Assembly (NCBI RefSeq): GCF_023612255.1 | Contig: NZ_CP063231.1 | Coordinates: 3,330,001 to 3,394,000, forward strand | Source: Luteibacter flocculans | Lineage (GTDB): Bacteria; Pseudomonadota; Gammaproteobacteria; Xanthomonadales; Rhodanobacteraceae | Direction: 5' to 3' | Length of the DNA stretch: 64,000 nucleotides | In this document: positions 29,869 through 39,198 of the stretch, in pieces | Layout of the letters: each line of letters opens with the position of its first letter | Numbering within the stretch: position 1 is the first letter of the stretch | Translations under genes and position numbers: made by a program | The notes under the pieces: generated by a model | The model's input: only the letters and a program-made list of their open reading frames with translations | What the model was told of the DNA's origin: nothing | The model's database searches: none

Positions 29869-30518
29869 TGCTCATCCTCTTCGACCTCGATGGCACGCTC
29901 ATCGATTCGGAACTTGGCATCCTTGCCGGCGTTCGGCACTCGCTGGCGAGCGTCGGCGCGGAGGCACCCGACGACGCGGTGCTCCGTTCGTGGATCGGGC
30001 CACCACTGCGCGTCAGTTTCGGCCAGGTGCTCGACGGCGATAGCGAGCGTGTGGAAGCCGCGGTCGCCGCGTACTCGCAGCGCTTCCGCGAGGTGGGCTG
30101 GTCCGAGCACACCGTCTATGACGGCGTGCCCGAGCTGATCGCGACGCTCGCCGATGCCGGACACCGGCTGGCGGTGGTGACGAGCAAGGTGCGCGCTCAT
30201 GCCGAACCGATCCTCGCCCACCTTCCGTTTGGTGCGGCCTTCGAGCGGATCTACGCGCCGGGTCCGGCATCGGCCCATAGCGAGAAGGCCGAAATGATCG
30301 CCGCCGCCCTCGCCGACTTCGGCCATCCCACCGAAGAGACGATCATGGTCGGCGATCGCCGCTTCGACATGGAAGGCGCCGTCGCCAATGACGTGAGAGG
30401 CATCGGTGTGCTTTGGGGCTTCGGCGATCGCGAGGAACTCGAAGCCTCGGGTGCATGGAAGCTGGTGCAGGCGCCGGAAGAAATCGCCTTGCTCGCTGCA
30501 GAGGTATTGGCGGGCTGA
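29868..30518 (+). CDS. HAD-family hydrolase (phosphoglycolate phosphatase-like)
   Basis: 216 residues from the ATG that overlaps the pgk stop. HAD motifs are clear: motif I FDLDGTLIDSE, motif II VVTSK, and motif IV VGDRRFDMEGAVAND, with a helical cap between the first two. This fits Gph-like phosphatases that hydrolyse small phosphomonoesters such as 2-phosphoglycolate; the real substrate is not evident. Coupling with pgk suggests a housekeeping or metabolite-repair role beside glycolysis. Confidence 0.88.
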   Translation: MLILFDLDGTLIDSELGILAGVRHSLASVGAEAPDDAVLRSWIGPPLRVSFGQVLDGDSERVEAAVAAYSQRFREVGWSEHTVYDGVPELIATLADAGHRLAVVTSKVRAHAEPILAHLPFGAAFERIYAPGPASAHSEKAEMIAAALADFGHPTEETIMVGDRRFDMEGAVANDVRGIGVLWGFGDREELEASGAWKLVQAPEEIALLAAEVLAG

Positions 30519-30630
30519 TCTGCGTCCCGCGCCTGCATTGACCGACAGAGACATTCGGTCACCGGCGATACCTACCGAAAATGAGCGCGACTACCGTCCA
30601 GGGTCGCGCTCACTACTCGGAAGCTCGCTG

Positions 30631-30981
30631 ATGCGTCTACGCTACGTCGCCCTCGCCCTGGCCGGCTATGCCCTCGGCATGGCCCTCGCTCCGTCGGCCA
30701 AGGCCGACCACACGCCCTCCTCCTGGACCCCGCCGCTGGCGCGCGAGCTGCACGAGACCCAGCGTCACAGCGAACCCAGCACCCGCCCTCGCTTCGATGG
30801 CGTGCGGCGCCCTGGTGCCGCCGCGCGATGGATCACAGAGGCGGCACTGATGACGCTGCAAGCGACCGGCATCATCAGCGGTGGTGGGCGCGACGACACG
30901 GCGGACGTCGGGCGGATTCCTCCGCGTTTCCCAAACGACCCGCAAAGAAATCCGAACTGGATCCAGGGACACATCCGTTAG
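30631..30981 (+). CDS. Small secreted protein of unknown function
   Basis: 116 residues with a signal peptide (RYVALALAGYALGMALAPSA, cleavage near AKA-D). The mature part is rich in Pro, Arg and Trp with no recognised domain; WITEAALMTLQATGIIS is the only helical stretch. GGAAG lies about nine bases before the ATG. Its stop nearly touches the end of the convergent acyltransferase gene. Codon use looks ordinary for this genome, which supports a real gene, but I do not know the family. Confidence 0.6.
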   Translation: MRLRYVALALAGYALGMALAPSAKADHTPSSWTPPLARELHETQRHSEPSTRPRFDGVRRPGAAARWITEAALMTLQATGIISGGGRDDTADVGRIPPRFPNDPQRNPNWIQGHIR

Positions 30982-30983
30982 CG

Positions 30984-33035
30984 TCACTCACTCGCGACCG
31001 CACGCTTCATCGCCGCCGTGAAATGAGGCATCAGCACCTCGTTGCCGTAGGCACTGAGGTGGTCACCGTCGAAGAACAACGGGCGGCCGTTCAAGAAAGC
31101 TGAGCATTCCTTTGCCGGTGGACAAAGCGCTTCCCCGGGATCGAAGAGGGTGACGCCGTCGTCGCCCTCTGCCAGCTCCTTCAACGCCTGAACGACAGGC
31201 GCGCGCAGTGCAAGAAATTCGTCCCGATCGATCCCCATGCCACCAGCGCATATTTCGTTGGACTGCGTCCACCAGTCGACGCAACGGAACGGCGGCGCTT
31301 TCAATATCGGCGTCGGCAATGGGAGGACCACTTTTGCGCCGGTCGATCGGATGCGCCTGATGACTGCGCGAGCCTCATCCCTGGTCTCGTCAGCAGTTCG
31401 GTCAGAGGCAACCTGGCCGTCTGCCATGGGCAGCGTTGCCCATTGGTCTACGAATCTGGGAAGGCGCAACGACGGAAGAAACACCACATCGCCTCGTCCT
31501 AAGCCTGCCTCGAGGCTGGATAGCGAGGCATTAGACTGTGCTCGGCAGGTCTCCGCGGCTTCGCGCCATGGCTGCAGGCTCACTAGGGGACATCCTGCAT
31601 GGGTATATACCACGACCTCCGCACCGGTATGCAGCGCATAGGCGGCGAAGGCCGGACCGTAAGCGCGCGCATGAGAGTCACCGGCGGCAAAGACACGAGG
31701 ACCGCGCGCTACGCCCTCACAACTGGCGCGATAAACGATGTGCTTTCCTGCGTCGCCGCCCAAGTATTCGGGCGCCACTGTGCATCCACGATCATTCACC
31801 AACCGCTGCCTCTTTGACGGGTACCAGTCATCCTGATGACGGGAAACGGTGCTGAATGAAAAGCTCGCCCGATAAAGCTCCATTCCACGAACCAACGTCG
31901 CTCCTGTGAGCGCCATGACAAACGTCGCAGCGATCGCATGCACTCCTCGCTCGTTTGCAAACGACCCCGCGCGGAACGGTCGTTCCACCCACCGGAACGA
32001 CAACCAGGCCAGGGCGAACGACAATCCCACGGCGCCAACGCATGCTCCGATCCCAGACAAGCCGACCGTCCATCTAAACAAGACAAACACGGGCCAGTGC
32101 CATAAATATAGCGAGTAGGACATTCGTCCGAGATAGATCAGGGGGCGAACGAGCACGGGGAGCGTATCAGTCGCAGAAGGCGCTCGCTGATGGAAAGCGG
32201 CAATAAGTATGGCGGTGGCAATAGCAGAGATCACAGAAGCATGAAACGCTGACTCAGTCGACCCCGACCATGTAAACGTCCAGACAAGTAGAGCGAATGC
32301 GACGGCCGAGCCACCCCACCTCACGGTGACGCCAGAGAACCTACCGACCGTGCTGACGTCGGCCTCATGCCTCAGCGCCAACGACAAGAAGACGCCTACC
32401 CCAAGCTCCCAGAAGCGGGTGGCTAGAAGGTAATAACCTTCCGGCCGACCCTTTGCATGCATCGATAGAGCGAAGGCAAACGATGCAGCGGACGTGGCCA
32501 CGAGAAGTGCGAGACAAAGAACGCGTGCACGGCCACCGAGAAGCCAGAGCCACAACAAGAGCGGAAAGAGCAGATAGAACTGCTCCTCCACGCCCAGGGA
32601 CCACGTGTGTGTAAACGGATTGAATTCCGCCCGCGGTGAGAAATAGCCGTTATCGCCCTTCGCCAGCAGGACGTTGCCAACGCCGAAGAAGGCGTATCGG
32701 CCCGTGCGGGGAATGTCGTCGCTCAACCAGGACGGCGGAATCCATAACGCCGAGGCTAAGGAGACCACCGTGAGGCACACGAACAGCGGCGGTGCAATAC
32801 GCCGAAGGCGCCGGGCAACGAACGCCACGGCAAGCGCCTTGAAAGAGCCACTCGCCCGGGCGAGCACGGAATGACAGACCACGAATCCGGAGATAACAAA
32901 GAAGACGTCTACGCCAGCAAATCCACCCGGCAGCGCGCGAGCATCGAGGTGATATGTGAGCACTGCTAAGACCGCTAGTGCTCGAAGAACGTCGACGTGT
33001 GGGAAATACGCGACTGGCGATGATGGCGTCGTCAT
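30984..33035 (-). CDS. Acyltransferase with C-terminal SGNH hydrolase-like domain (OafA/YrhL family)
   Basis: 683 residues in two parts. About 1-370 is an acyltransferase-3 membrane domain (DVLRALAVLAVLTYHLDA with the conserved His, DVFFVISGFVVCHSVLA, then many helices). From about 420 comes a periplasmic SGNH-like domain with the Ser motif VFAAGDSHARAYGPAF and the C-terminal FFDGDHLSAYGNEVLMPHF carrying the Asp-His pair. This architecture O-acetylates LPS, peptidoglycan or secreted polysaccharide in the periplasm. G+C looks lower than in the flanking pgk and tkt genes, suggesting transfer. It is isolated from the main O-antigen locus by about 20 kb. Confidence 0.88.
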   Translation of the reverse strand: MTTPSSPVAYFPHVDVLRALAVLAVLTYHLDARALPGGFAGVDVFFVISGFVVCHSVLARASGSFKALAVAFVARRLRRIAPPLFVCLTVVSLASALWIPPSWLSDDIPRTGRYAFFGVGNVLLAKGDNGYFSPRAEFNPFTHTWSLGVEEQFYLLFPLLLWLWLLGGRARVLCLALLVATSAASFAFALSMHAKGRPEGYYLLATRFWELGVGVFLSLALRHEADVSTVGRFSGVTVRWGGSAVAFALLVWTFTWSGSTESAFHASVISAIATAILIAAFHQRAPSATDTLPVLVRPLIYLGRMSYSLYLWHWPVFVLFRWTVGLSGIGACVGAVGLSFALAWLSFRWVERPFRAGSFANERGVHAIAATFVMALTGATLVRGMELYRASFSFSTVSRHQDDWYPSKRQRLVNDRGCTVAPEYLGGDAGKHIVYRASCEGVARGPRVFAAGDSHARAYGPAFAAYALHTGAEVVVYTHAGCPLVSLQPWREAAETCRAQSNASLSSLEAGLGRGDVVFLPSLRLPRFVDQWATLPMADGQVASDRTADETRDEARAVIRRIRSTGAKVVLPLPTPILKAPPFRCVDWWTQSNEICAGGMGIDRDEFLALRAPVVQALKELAEGDDGVTLFDPGEALCPPAKECSAFLNGRPLFFDGDHLSAYGNEVLMPHFTAAMKRAVASE

Positions 33036-33241
33036 GACGTAAAGCTCCTTGGATTAGGGAAGCGTAGCAGCTACGTGCTCAGCGACGAAGCGCGATGCAT
33101 CGCGTTGCATGGTGTCGTAACGACCTACCCGCGTAAGCGGCCGTCGCGCATCTTGCCCACTGCAAAGACCTATTCGTAGTTCCGCGAATGCTTCGTAAGT
33201 TGCCATGACTTCATCCGAAGTCCTGAAACGAGGAGAACGCA

Positions 33242-34096
33242 TTGAACTTGGACAAGCGAGCCGCATGGGCCGTCATTTTCCTGGTGTTCGGCCTGCTGGA
33301 TACCGGCGCCGCTGAGGCAGCAACGCTACGCACCGGTGAGTCAATGAGCCCCGGACAGAAGCTGTACTCAGATACCGGACGTTATTTCGCCACGCTCCAG
33401 ACGGATGGAAATTTCATCGTCTATCGCGATGACGGGCACGTCATATGGGCAACCTATACCCATGGCCGCGGCGTGGTCAGGGCAACGATGCAGACGGACG
33501 GCAATTTCGTCCTCTACGACAGCAACAACCACCCCGTGTGGTCCACGGGAACACGCGGCGCCTGGCACATGTTCAGCGTCAGCGAGTACGGGCAAGCGAT
33601 GGTACTGACCGTGCAGGACTGGTGGCAGACAAGAACGGGCAACCCGCGTCTGGCCCAGGGCAATCCTCTGATCTTCCCTTATCAGTTCGTTTTCCAACCC
33701 GGGCAGATGCACAGTACCGGTGGACCACATTCAGTGACGTTCCAGACGGACGGCAACCTGGTGGTATCACGGTTTGGTCAACCTATCTGGAGTTCCCATA
33801 CGCCACGGGCCACGCAAGCAAGCGTCGCCTATGGTTTATACATTTCCGACGGTGGCATCACGCGCTTTCAAGCACCAGCACGATATAAACCTGTCCCGTC
33901 GCCCGGTACGGCGCTCGAATTCACGCTTGGCTACGTTGCCCTTTTCCCTGATGGCAACCTTGTTGCCTACCGAGCGGTGCCGGTCTGGACCGCAGCACAT
34001 GACCACATTCCCCTCCGTGAACGGCCGAAGATCCCCCACTGTGTCGGCGACCCGATAAAGTGCGGGACGAACAGCATTCGGCGCGGCTGGAAGTAA
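33242..34096 (+). CDS. Secreted B-type (bulb) lectin-domain protein
   Basis: 284 residues from a TTG start with GAGGAG seven bases upstream. A signal peptide (about 1-27, ending near EAA) precedes beta-prism repeats with the mannose-binding motif QxDxNxVxY: LQTDGNFIVYRDDG, MQTDGNFVLYDSNNH, FQTDGNLVVSRFG and LFPDGNLVAYRAV. The third and fourth are imperfect. This is the bulb-lectin fold of monocot lectins and some bacteriocin-like lectins, predicted to bind mannose-type sugars outside the cell. Two Cys in the tail (HCVGDPIKCG) may form a disulfide. Role unknown; binding of self or foreign polysaccharide, or lectin-like bacteriocin activity, are possibilities. Confidence 0.82.
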   Translation: MNLDKRAAWAVIFLVFGLLDTGAAEAATLRTGESMSPGQKLYSDTGRYFATLQTDGNFIVYRDDGHVIWATYTHGRGVVRATMQTDGNFVLYDSNNHPVWSTGTRGAWHMFSVSEYGQAMVLTVQDWWQTRTGNPRLAQGNPLIFPYQFVFQPGQMHSTGGPHSVTFQTDGNLVVSRFGQPIWSSHTPRATQASVAYGLYISDGGITRFQAPARYKPVPSPGTALEFTLGYVALFPDGNLVAYRAVPVWTAAHDHIPLRERPKIPHCVGDPIKCGTNSIRRGWK

Positions 34097-34099
34097 CGC

Positions 34100-34127
34100 A
34101 AAAAACGAGGCCCCCTTCGGGGGCCTC
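34100..34127 (-). terminator. Rho-independent terminator of tkt
   Basis: GAGGCCCCC/GGGGGCCTC with a three-base loop, followed on the minus strand by six T. It sits ten bases past the tkt stop and also lies beyond the convergent lectin gene, so it may serve both. Confidence 0.85.
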
Positions 34128-34137
34128 ATCACATCAC

Positions 34138-36150
34138 TTACTTGATCACGCTCTTCACCGCGTCCACCACCGCCGTGGTGGTGATGCCGAAGTGTTCGTA
34201 GAGCTTGTCGATCGGGGCCGAAGCACCATAGGTGCTCATGCCGATGGCCTTGCCATCGAGGCCGATGTACTTGAACCAGAAGTCCACGCTGGCGGCTTCC
34301 ACAGCCACGCGAGCGCGGCACCAGGACGGCAGCACACCTTCGCGATATTCGACCGGCTGTGCGTCGAATTCTTCCGTGCAAGGCATCGACACGACGCGGA
34401 CCGGAATGCCCTGGTCATTGAGCGCCTGTGCCGCTTCGACCGCCATGCCCACTTCCGAGCCCGTCGCGATGATGATCGCCTTGAACGTGTCGGCAGCTTC
34501 CCAGAGCACGTAGCCGCCCTTCTCGATGTCGGCGACCTGCTGTTCCGTACGCGGATTGTGCTTGAGGTTCTGGCGCGAAAAGATCAGGCACGACGGATTG
34601 CCTGCGCGCTCGATCGCCTTCTTCCACGACACCGCCGATTCCACGGCGTCGGCGGGACGCCACACGCGGTTGTTCGGGATGAGGCGCAGCGAACCCAGGT
34701 GCTCCACCGGCTGATGCGTCGGGCCATCTTCACCCAGGCCGATCGAATCATGCGTGTAGACGTGAATCGCATGGGCAGGAATCAGCGCGGACATGCGCAC
34801 GGCGTTGCGCGCGTAATCCGAGAAGGTGAGGAACGTGGCGTCGTACGGAATGAAGCCGCCGTGCAGCGCCAGGCCGTTCGAGATCGCGCTCATGCCGAAC
34901 TCGCGCACGCCGTAGTGAATGTAGTTGCCTTCCGCGCCCGCCGTGGCGACGTTCTTCGAGCCCTTCCAGATGGTGAGGTTGGACGGAGCAAGGTCAGCCG
35001 AACCACCGATGAGTTCCGGCAGCAGCGGGCCGAAGGCATCAAGAGCCATCTGCGACGCCTTACGCGACGCGACGACCGGGCCTTCGGCCTGCATCTTGCG
35101 CACATAGGCTTCGGCGCCTTCCTTCCAGTTCGCAGGCAGTTCGCCGGACGTGCGACGCTTGAATTCGTCGGCGAGTTCCGGGAACGCCTTGGCATAGGCA
35201 GCGAACTGCTCGTTCCAGGCGCCTTCGAGCTTTGCGCCCGTTTCCTTCGCGCTCCACGATGCGTAGATCTCTTCGGGAATCTCGAACGGGCCGTACTTCC
35301 AGCCGAGCTTCTCGCGCGCGGCCTTGACTTCGTCCGGACCCAGCGGCGCACCGTGCGACGACTCCTTGCCTTCCTTGTTGGGCGCACCGAAACCGATCAC
35401 CGTCTTGCAGATGACCAGCGTGGGCTTCTCGCTCTGCGAGGTAGCTGCCGTGATCGCCTTCTTGATGGCTTCCGCGTCATGACCGTCGACCGGCTTGCCG
35501 TCGTCGCCCAGCACCACGTTCCAACCGTAGGCGCGAAAACGTGCCGGCGTGTCGTCGGTAAACCAGTCGTGGACTTCGCCGTCGATCGAGATGCCGTTGT
35601 CGTCGTAGATCGCCACGAGCTTGCCGAGCTTCAACGTGCCGGCGAGCGAGCAGGCCTCGTGCGAGATGCCTTCCATGAGGCAACCGTCACCCACGAACAC
35701 AAAGGTGTGGTGATCGACGATGTCGTGGCCAGGGCGATTGAAGCGCGCAGCCAGGACCTTCTCGGCCAGCGCGAAGCCGACGGCGTTGGCGAGGCCCTGG
35801 CCCAGCGGGCCGGTGGTCGTCTCGACGCCAGGCGTGTGGTGGTATTCCGGATGACCGGCGGTGCGATAACCCAGCTGGCGGAAGTGCTTGAGATCCTCGA
35901 TGCCGAGGTCGTAGCCGGTCAGGTGCAGAAGCGCGTACTGGAGCATCGAACCGTGACCGTTCGACAGAATGAAGCGGTCGCGATTGGGCCAGTGCGGGTT
36001 GGTCGGATTGTGGTGCAGGAAATCCCCCCACAGAACCTCGGCGATATCGGCCATGCCCATGGGCATGCCGGGGTGGCCGGACTTGGCGGCTTCCACACCA
36101 TCCATGGCCAGGGCGCGGATCGCGTTTGCGCGTTCGCGGCGTGTCGTCAT
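34138..36150 (-). CDS. tkt: Transketolase
   Basis: 670 residues from the ATG at 36150, because GGAG sits seven bases before it; an ATG at 36156 is too close to that site. Landmarks are [19 protein letters not shown], the TPP motif starting [14 protein letters not shown] and ending [15 protein letters not shown] and, in the pyrimidine-binding domain, [18 protein letters not shown]. It moves two-carbon units between pentose, triose and hexose phosphates. It neighbours fba, pyk, gap and pgk, part of a central-carbon group conserved in Xanthomonadales. Confidence 0.97.
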   Translation of the reverse strand: MTTRRERANAIRALAMDGVEAAKSGHPGMPMGMADIAEVLWGDFLHHNPTNPHWPNRDRFILSNGHGSMLQYALLHLTGYDLGIEDLKHFRQLGYRTAGHPEYHHTPGVETTTGPLGQGLANAVGFALAEKVLAARFNRPGHDIVDHHTFVFVGDGCLMEGISHEACSLAGTLKLGKLVAIYDDNGISIDGEVHDWFTDDTPARFRAYGWNVVLGDDGKPVDGHDAEAIKKAITAATSQSEKPTLVICKTVIGFGAPNKEGKESSHGAPLGPDEVKAAREKLGWKYGPFEIPEEIYASWSAKETGAKLEGAWNEQFAAYAKAFPELADEFKRRTSGELPANWKEGAEAYVRKMQAEGPVVASRKASQMALDAFGPLLPELIGGSADLAPSNLTIWKGSKNVATAGAEGNYIHYGVREFGMSAISNGLALHGGFIPYDATFLTFSDYARNAVRMSALIPAHAIHVYTHDSIGLGEDGPTHQPVEHLGSLRLIPNNRVWRPADAVESAVSWKKAIERAGNPSCLIFSRQNLKHNPRTEQQVADIEKGGYVLWEAADTFKAIIIATGSEVGMAVEAAQALNDQGIPVRVVSMPCTEEFDAQPVEYREGVLPSWCRARVAVEAASVDFWFKYIGLDGKAIGMSTYGASAPIDKLYEHFGITTTAVVDAVKSVIK

Positions 36151-36272
36151 CGGCATTCTCCAGTTAGCAGGCTCGGAAAAACCCCGATTGTCGCGCATTG
36201 CTGCCCGGCTGTCGTGGACGTTCACGCTGTGTCGTGGAAGTTAACCAGCCCTTAATCTTTCAACACCGTTTT

Positions 36273-36303
36273 TTGAATTTCTTCAGGTAAGGGCGGTTCT
36301 AAT
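36273..36303 (+). promoter_or_regulatory. Candidate promoter of first outer-membrane barrel gene
   Basis: TTGAAT (36273-36278) and TCTAAT (36298-36303) with a long 19-base spacer. A similar TTGAAT/TCTAAG pair with 18 bases precedes the paralogous gene, which supports both, but the spacing is not ideal. Confidence 0.35.
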
Positions 36304-36374
36304 CGACCACGGTCATCGTCCTTCCCCCTCCCCACACGGGCGGTGGCCGCCCCGAAAAGAAGAGGAACATCCCC

Positions 36375-37103
36375 ATGAAAAAGGCAGCTCTTGCCCTTGC
36401 GGTTTCTTGCGTCTCGTTTGCGGCCATTCCGGCCTTTGCACAGGACAACACCGCCGTCTCCGGCAATTACCAGCCCAGCCAGTCGGTCGGCAGCGGCAAC
36501 TGGTTCATCGGCGCCAACGTGGGTCGTACCAACGGTAGCGACACCGGCGGTTTCGGCAGCAACACCAGCGGATTCAACTTCCTCCACGGCGAAAAGGGCC
36601 GTCGCACCGGTTACGGTCTGCTTGGCGGTTATCGCTGGAAGGTCGGTCCGGATCTCGGCCTCGGCGTCGAGGCGGGCTATGCCGATCTCGGCAACTATCG
36701 CGTGAAGAACGCCTTCGAGTCGGATCAGGACGTGAACCAGAAGTCGACGCGCAATGCGCTGCGCGGCTGGATGGTCGGCGTCAACGGCAAGATCAACCTC
36801 GTGCCGCAGTGGTACATCAGCGCGCACGGCGGCTACTTCCGCGCCAACGACAACAACCAGAACTACAACAACAGCGTCGGTCAGGACCTCGGCTTCTCCA
36901 GCGGCGGCCGTGCCGATCGCGGTAGCTGGTACGCCGGCCTGGGTACCGGTTGGGACGTCAACGAGCACTTCGGCGTGGGCGTGAGCTACGACTACTTCCA
37001 TGCCGACGCGGGCAAGGTGCGCAACAACGCCACCGGCGAGGTGTCGCGCGGCCTGAAGCGCTCCACGGGCATCGTCTCGCTCGCTGGCGAATACCGCTTC
37101 TAA
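36375..37103 (+). CDS. Outer-membrane beta-barrel protein, paralog 1
   Basis: 242 residues. Signal peptide KKAALALAVSCVSFAAIPAF cleaved near AFA-Q. The mature protein is made of alternating beta strands with glycine- and aromatic-rich turns (NWFIGANVGRTNGSD, GYGLLGGYRWKVGPDLGLG, WYISAHGGYFRAND) and ends in the outer-membrane sorting signal AGEYRF with terminal Phe. This is an eight-strand OmpA/OmpX-like barrel without a periplasmic domain. The next gene is a shorter paralog sharing WYISA and the ending EYRF. Probably a structural or stress-linked surface protein. Confidence 0.85.
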   Translation: MKKAALALAVSCVSFAAIPAFAQDNTAVSGNYQPSQSVGSGNWFIGANVGRTNGSDTGGFGSNTSGFNFLHGEKGRRTGYGLLGGYRWKVGPDLGLGVEAGYADLGNYRVKNAFESDQDVNQKSTRNALRGWMVGVNGKINLVPQWYISAHGGYFRANDNNQNYNNSVGQDLGFSSGGRADRGSWYAGLGTGWDVNEHFGVGVSYDYFHADAGKVRNNATGEVSRGLKRSTGIVSLAGEYRF

Positions 37104-37123
37104 TTCAAAACTTTACAACCTTC

Positions 37124-37172
37124 AACGATTAAGCCACGGCGCCACCCCCGCCGTGGCTTAATCGTTTCTTAA
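37124..37172 (+). terminator. Strong 17-base-pair terminator after barrel paralog 1
   Basis: AACGATTAAGCCACGGC and GCCGTGGCTTAATCGTT form a perfect 17-base-pair stem with a nine-base loop, followed by TTTCTTAAT. It lies 20 bases past the stop, so the two barrel genes are separate transcripts. Confidence 0.88.
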
Positions 37173-37189
37173 TACTGAACTCATCGGTA

Positions 37190-37219
37190 TTGAATCCCTG
37201 CGGACGCGCCCAATCTAAG
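37190..37219 (+). promoter_or_regulatory. Candidate promoter of second outer-membrane barrel gene
   Basis: TTGAAT (37190-37195) and TCTAAG (37214-37219) with an 18-base spacer, resembling the pair before the first barrel gene. It gives a leader of about 85 bases before the ATG. Confidence 0.35.
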
Positions 37220-37308
37220 GGAGACGCTCGGCACCCCGGCCGCGCGTCAGCGCTGGCGGCGTCCCCCATGGCCCCGCGCCGAACAAGAACAAGCAGGAGA
37301 GATCCACC

Positions 37309-37893
37309 ATGAAGAAGACCCTTATTGCCCTCGCCCTCGTTGCGGCCGGCATGGCTGCGGCGCCCGCTTTCGCGCAGGACGCGAACGGTGCCGGCGGTTG
37401 GTTTGTCAACGGCAACGTCGGCCGTACCTCGGTCGACAAGGGCCGTTACGACGGCCACGACACGGGTTACGCCTTGAACGGCGGCTACCGCTGGGCCGTG
37501 AGCCCGTGGGCGGCGCTCGGCGTCGAAGCCGGCTACAACGACCTTGGCAACATCAACGCGAAAAACTTCTTCAACGGCGACCGCGTCGTCGACCGCCGCA
37601 AGTCGGAACTGCACGGCTGGACGGCTGGCTTGAACGGCCACTTCAACATCGACCCGCAGTGGTACATCAGCGCGCGAGCCGGTATCTATGGCTGGAAGGG
37701 TCATGGCACGAGCAACGACGACATCACGCGTCGCGACATCGACAAGACGAGCTGGTACGCCGGTGCGGGCGTGGGCTACGACTTCAGCAACAACTGGAGC
37801 CTCGGCATCAACTACGACCACTACGATGCGAAGAAGGACGGCCTGGACCTGTCGACCAACATGACCTCGATCTCGGCGGAATATCGCTTCTGA
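37309..37893 (+). CDS. Outer-membrane beta-barrel protein, paralog 2
   Basis: 194 residues, related to the gene before it: signal peptide KKTLIALALVAAGMAAAPAF (cleavage near AFA-Q), then GWFVNGNVGRTSVD, GYALNGGYRWAVSPWAALGV, WYISARAGIYGWKG and the C-terminal sorting signal SAEYRF. An OmpX/OmpA-type eight-strand barrel is expected. AGGAG lies close before the ATG and a strong terminator follows, so it is its own unit. Tandem duplication with later shortening of loops explains the pair. Confidence 0.85.
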   Translation: MKKTLIALALVAAGMAAAPAFAQDANGAGGWFVNGNVGRTSVDKGRYDGHDTGYALNGGYRWAVSPWAALGVEAGYNDLGNINAKNFFNGDRVVDRRKSELHGWTAGLNGHFNIDPQWYISARAGIYGWKGHGTSNDDITRRDIDKTSWYAGAGVGYDFSNNWSLGINYDHYDAKKDGLDLSTNMTSISAEYRF

Positions 37894-37905
37894 TCGACGG
37901 CACAC

Positions 37906-38045
37906 AAAGATGTGGGAGCCGCTATAGCGGCGAGAAGCCCACATAGCAGTGAAGCGGCGAGGCATAGACCTCGCCGTTTTTTATGTGTAGATGGAACCAC
38001 CAGCGGCGAGGCAAGCTGGCCTCGCCGCTGTAGCGGCTCCTACTA
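37906..38045. repeat. REP-like palindromes with terminator
   Basis: GTGGGAGCCGCTATAGCGGC and GCGGCTCCTACTACAG are outer arms of a REP-like unit. Inside lie two hairpins: CGGCGAGG/CCTCGCCG followed by six T (37955-37982), a good terminator for the barrel gene, and CAGCGGCGAGGC/GCCTCGCCGCTG (38001-38030), which could end fba on the other strand but lacks a T-run. Confidence 0.7.
37955..37982 (+). terminator. Terminator of barrel paralog 2
   Basis: CGGCGAGG/CCTCGCCG stem with a six-base loop and TTTTTT directly after it, about 60 bases past the stop at 37893. Confidence 0.85.
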
Positions 38046-38067
38046 CAGCGCGATCACAGCGCGATGC

Positions 38068-39090
38068 TCAGCGCTTCTTCCACTGGCCCAGCGCGGCAGC
38101 GCCATTTTCCTGGGCGCGGGAGTACACGGCCTTCTGGGCTTCTGCCCAGTTCTTTTCCTTGTCCTTCGACCAGATGTTGAGCGCTTCGGCCACGAGCGCA
38201 CGGCCGTAGGAGAAGCTGACCGGCCACGGGTGCGGGCCCATCTGATTGATGAGGTTGAGGTGCTCGGTGGCCTGCGTGTCGCTCTGACCGCCGGAGAGGA
38301 ACACGATGCCCGGCAGCGTTGCCGGCACGCAGCTCTTCAGCACGCGAACGGTGGCTTCGGCGACCTCTTCCGGCGTGGCCTGGGCATCCTTGGGCGCGTG
38401 CTTGCCCGGGATCACCATGCTCACCTTGAGGATCGTGCCTTCCAGCATGACGTTCTGCTCATAGAGTGCGTTGAACAGGCTGCGCAGCACGGCCTCGTGC
38501 ACTTCGTAGCTGACGTCGATGTCGTGCTTGCTGTCCGGGCCGTCCATCAGGATTTCCGGCTCGACCATCGGCACAAGACCCGCTTCCTGGCACAGCGCGG
38601 CATAACGCGCCAGCGCGTGCATGTTGGCTTCGATGGCGGTGGAGCTGGGGTTATCGTCGGTGATGTTGATCACCGCGCGCCACTTCGCGAACTGCGCACC
38701 GAGCTGAGCGTATTCCTTGAGGCGATCACGCAGGCCGTCGAGGCCTTCCGTGACCACGTCACCCGGAAAGCCGGCCAGCGGGACCGGACCCTTGTCGACC
38801 TTGATGCCCGCAATGATGCCGGCCTTCTTCATGGCCTCGACCATCGGCACGCCGTCCTTGGTCTTCTGGCGAATGGTCTCGTCGAACAGGATGGCGCCGG
38901 AGATGTGCTCGCCCAGATTGGGGGCGGTCAGCAGCAGTTCGCGATAAGCACGGCGGTTTTCCTCGGTATTTTCCACACCGGCGGCGTCGAACCGCTTCTT
39001 GATCGTGCCGGTCGACTCGTCGACCGCGATGATGCCCTTGCCCGTGGCCACCATCGCCTGTGCGATCTCTTCGAGGTTTTCGATGCTCAT
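38068..39090 (-). CDS. fba: Fructose-bisphosphate aldolase, class I
   Basis: 340 residues with GGAG six bases before the ATG. This is the eukaryote-like class I enzyme: GKGIIAVDESTGTIKKRFDA, AILFDETI, GIIAGIKVDKG, MVEPEILMDG, the Schiff-base lysine in EGTILKVSMVIPG and the late FLSGGQSDTQATEHLN. No metal-binding class II motif is present. It cleaves or joins fructose-1,6-bisphosphate in glycolysis and gluconeogenesis. A class I aldolase as the chromosomal glycolytic enzyme is usual in Xanthomonadales. It lies on the same strand as pyk, with one secreted protein gene in between. Confidence 0.95.
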   Translation of the reverse strand: MSIENLEEIAQAMVATGKGIIAVDESTGTIKKRFDAAGVENTEENRRAYRELLLTAPNLGEHISGAILFDETIRQKTKDGVPMVEAMKKAGIIAGIKVDKGPVPLAGFPGDVVTEGLDGLRDRLKEYAQLGAQFAKWRAVINITDDNPSSTAIEANMHALARYAALCQEAGLVPMVEPEILMDGPDSKHDIDVSYEVHEAVLRSLFNALYEQNVMLEGTILKVSMVIPGKHAPKDAQATPEEVAEATVRVLKSCVPATLPGIVFLSGGQSDTQATEHLNLINQMGPHPWPVSFSYGRALVAEALNIWSKDKEKNWAEAQKAVYSRAQENGAAALGQWKKR

Positions 39091-39198
39091 GACAACTCCG
39101 TGAAAGTAAAAGGTTTGGCCCCAAGGATCGTGCGGGGCAAGTACAAAAAGCCGGCGGAGTATAGGTGACCCGTCCGCCGAAGCCGTTGTGCGCCGCGA

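Noticed and set aside
33054-33266. 70-codon minus-strand frame between the acyltransferase and the lectin gene
   Set aside because: Lies in a divergent promoter region and overlaps the lectin start; no ribosome-binding site or protein-like composition.
34060-36255. 731-codon open frame on the plus strand across transketolase
   Set aside because: Antisense shadow in high-G+C DNA; the minus strand encodes an intact transketolase with every motif.
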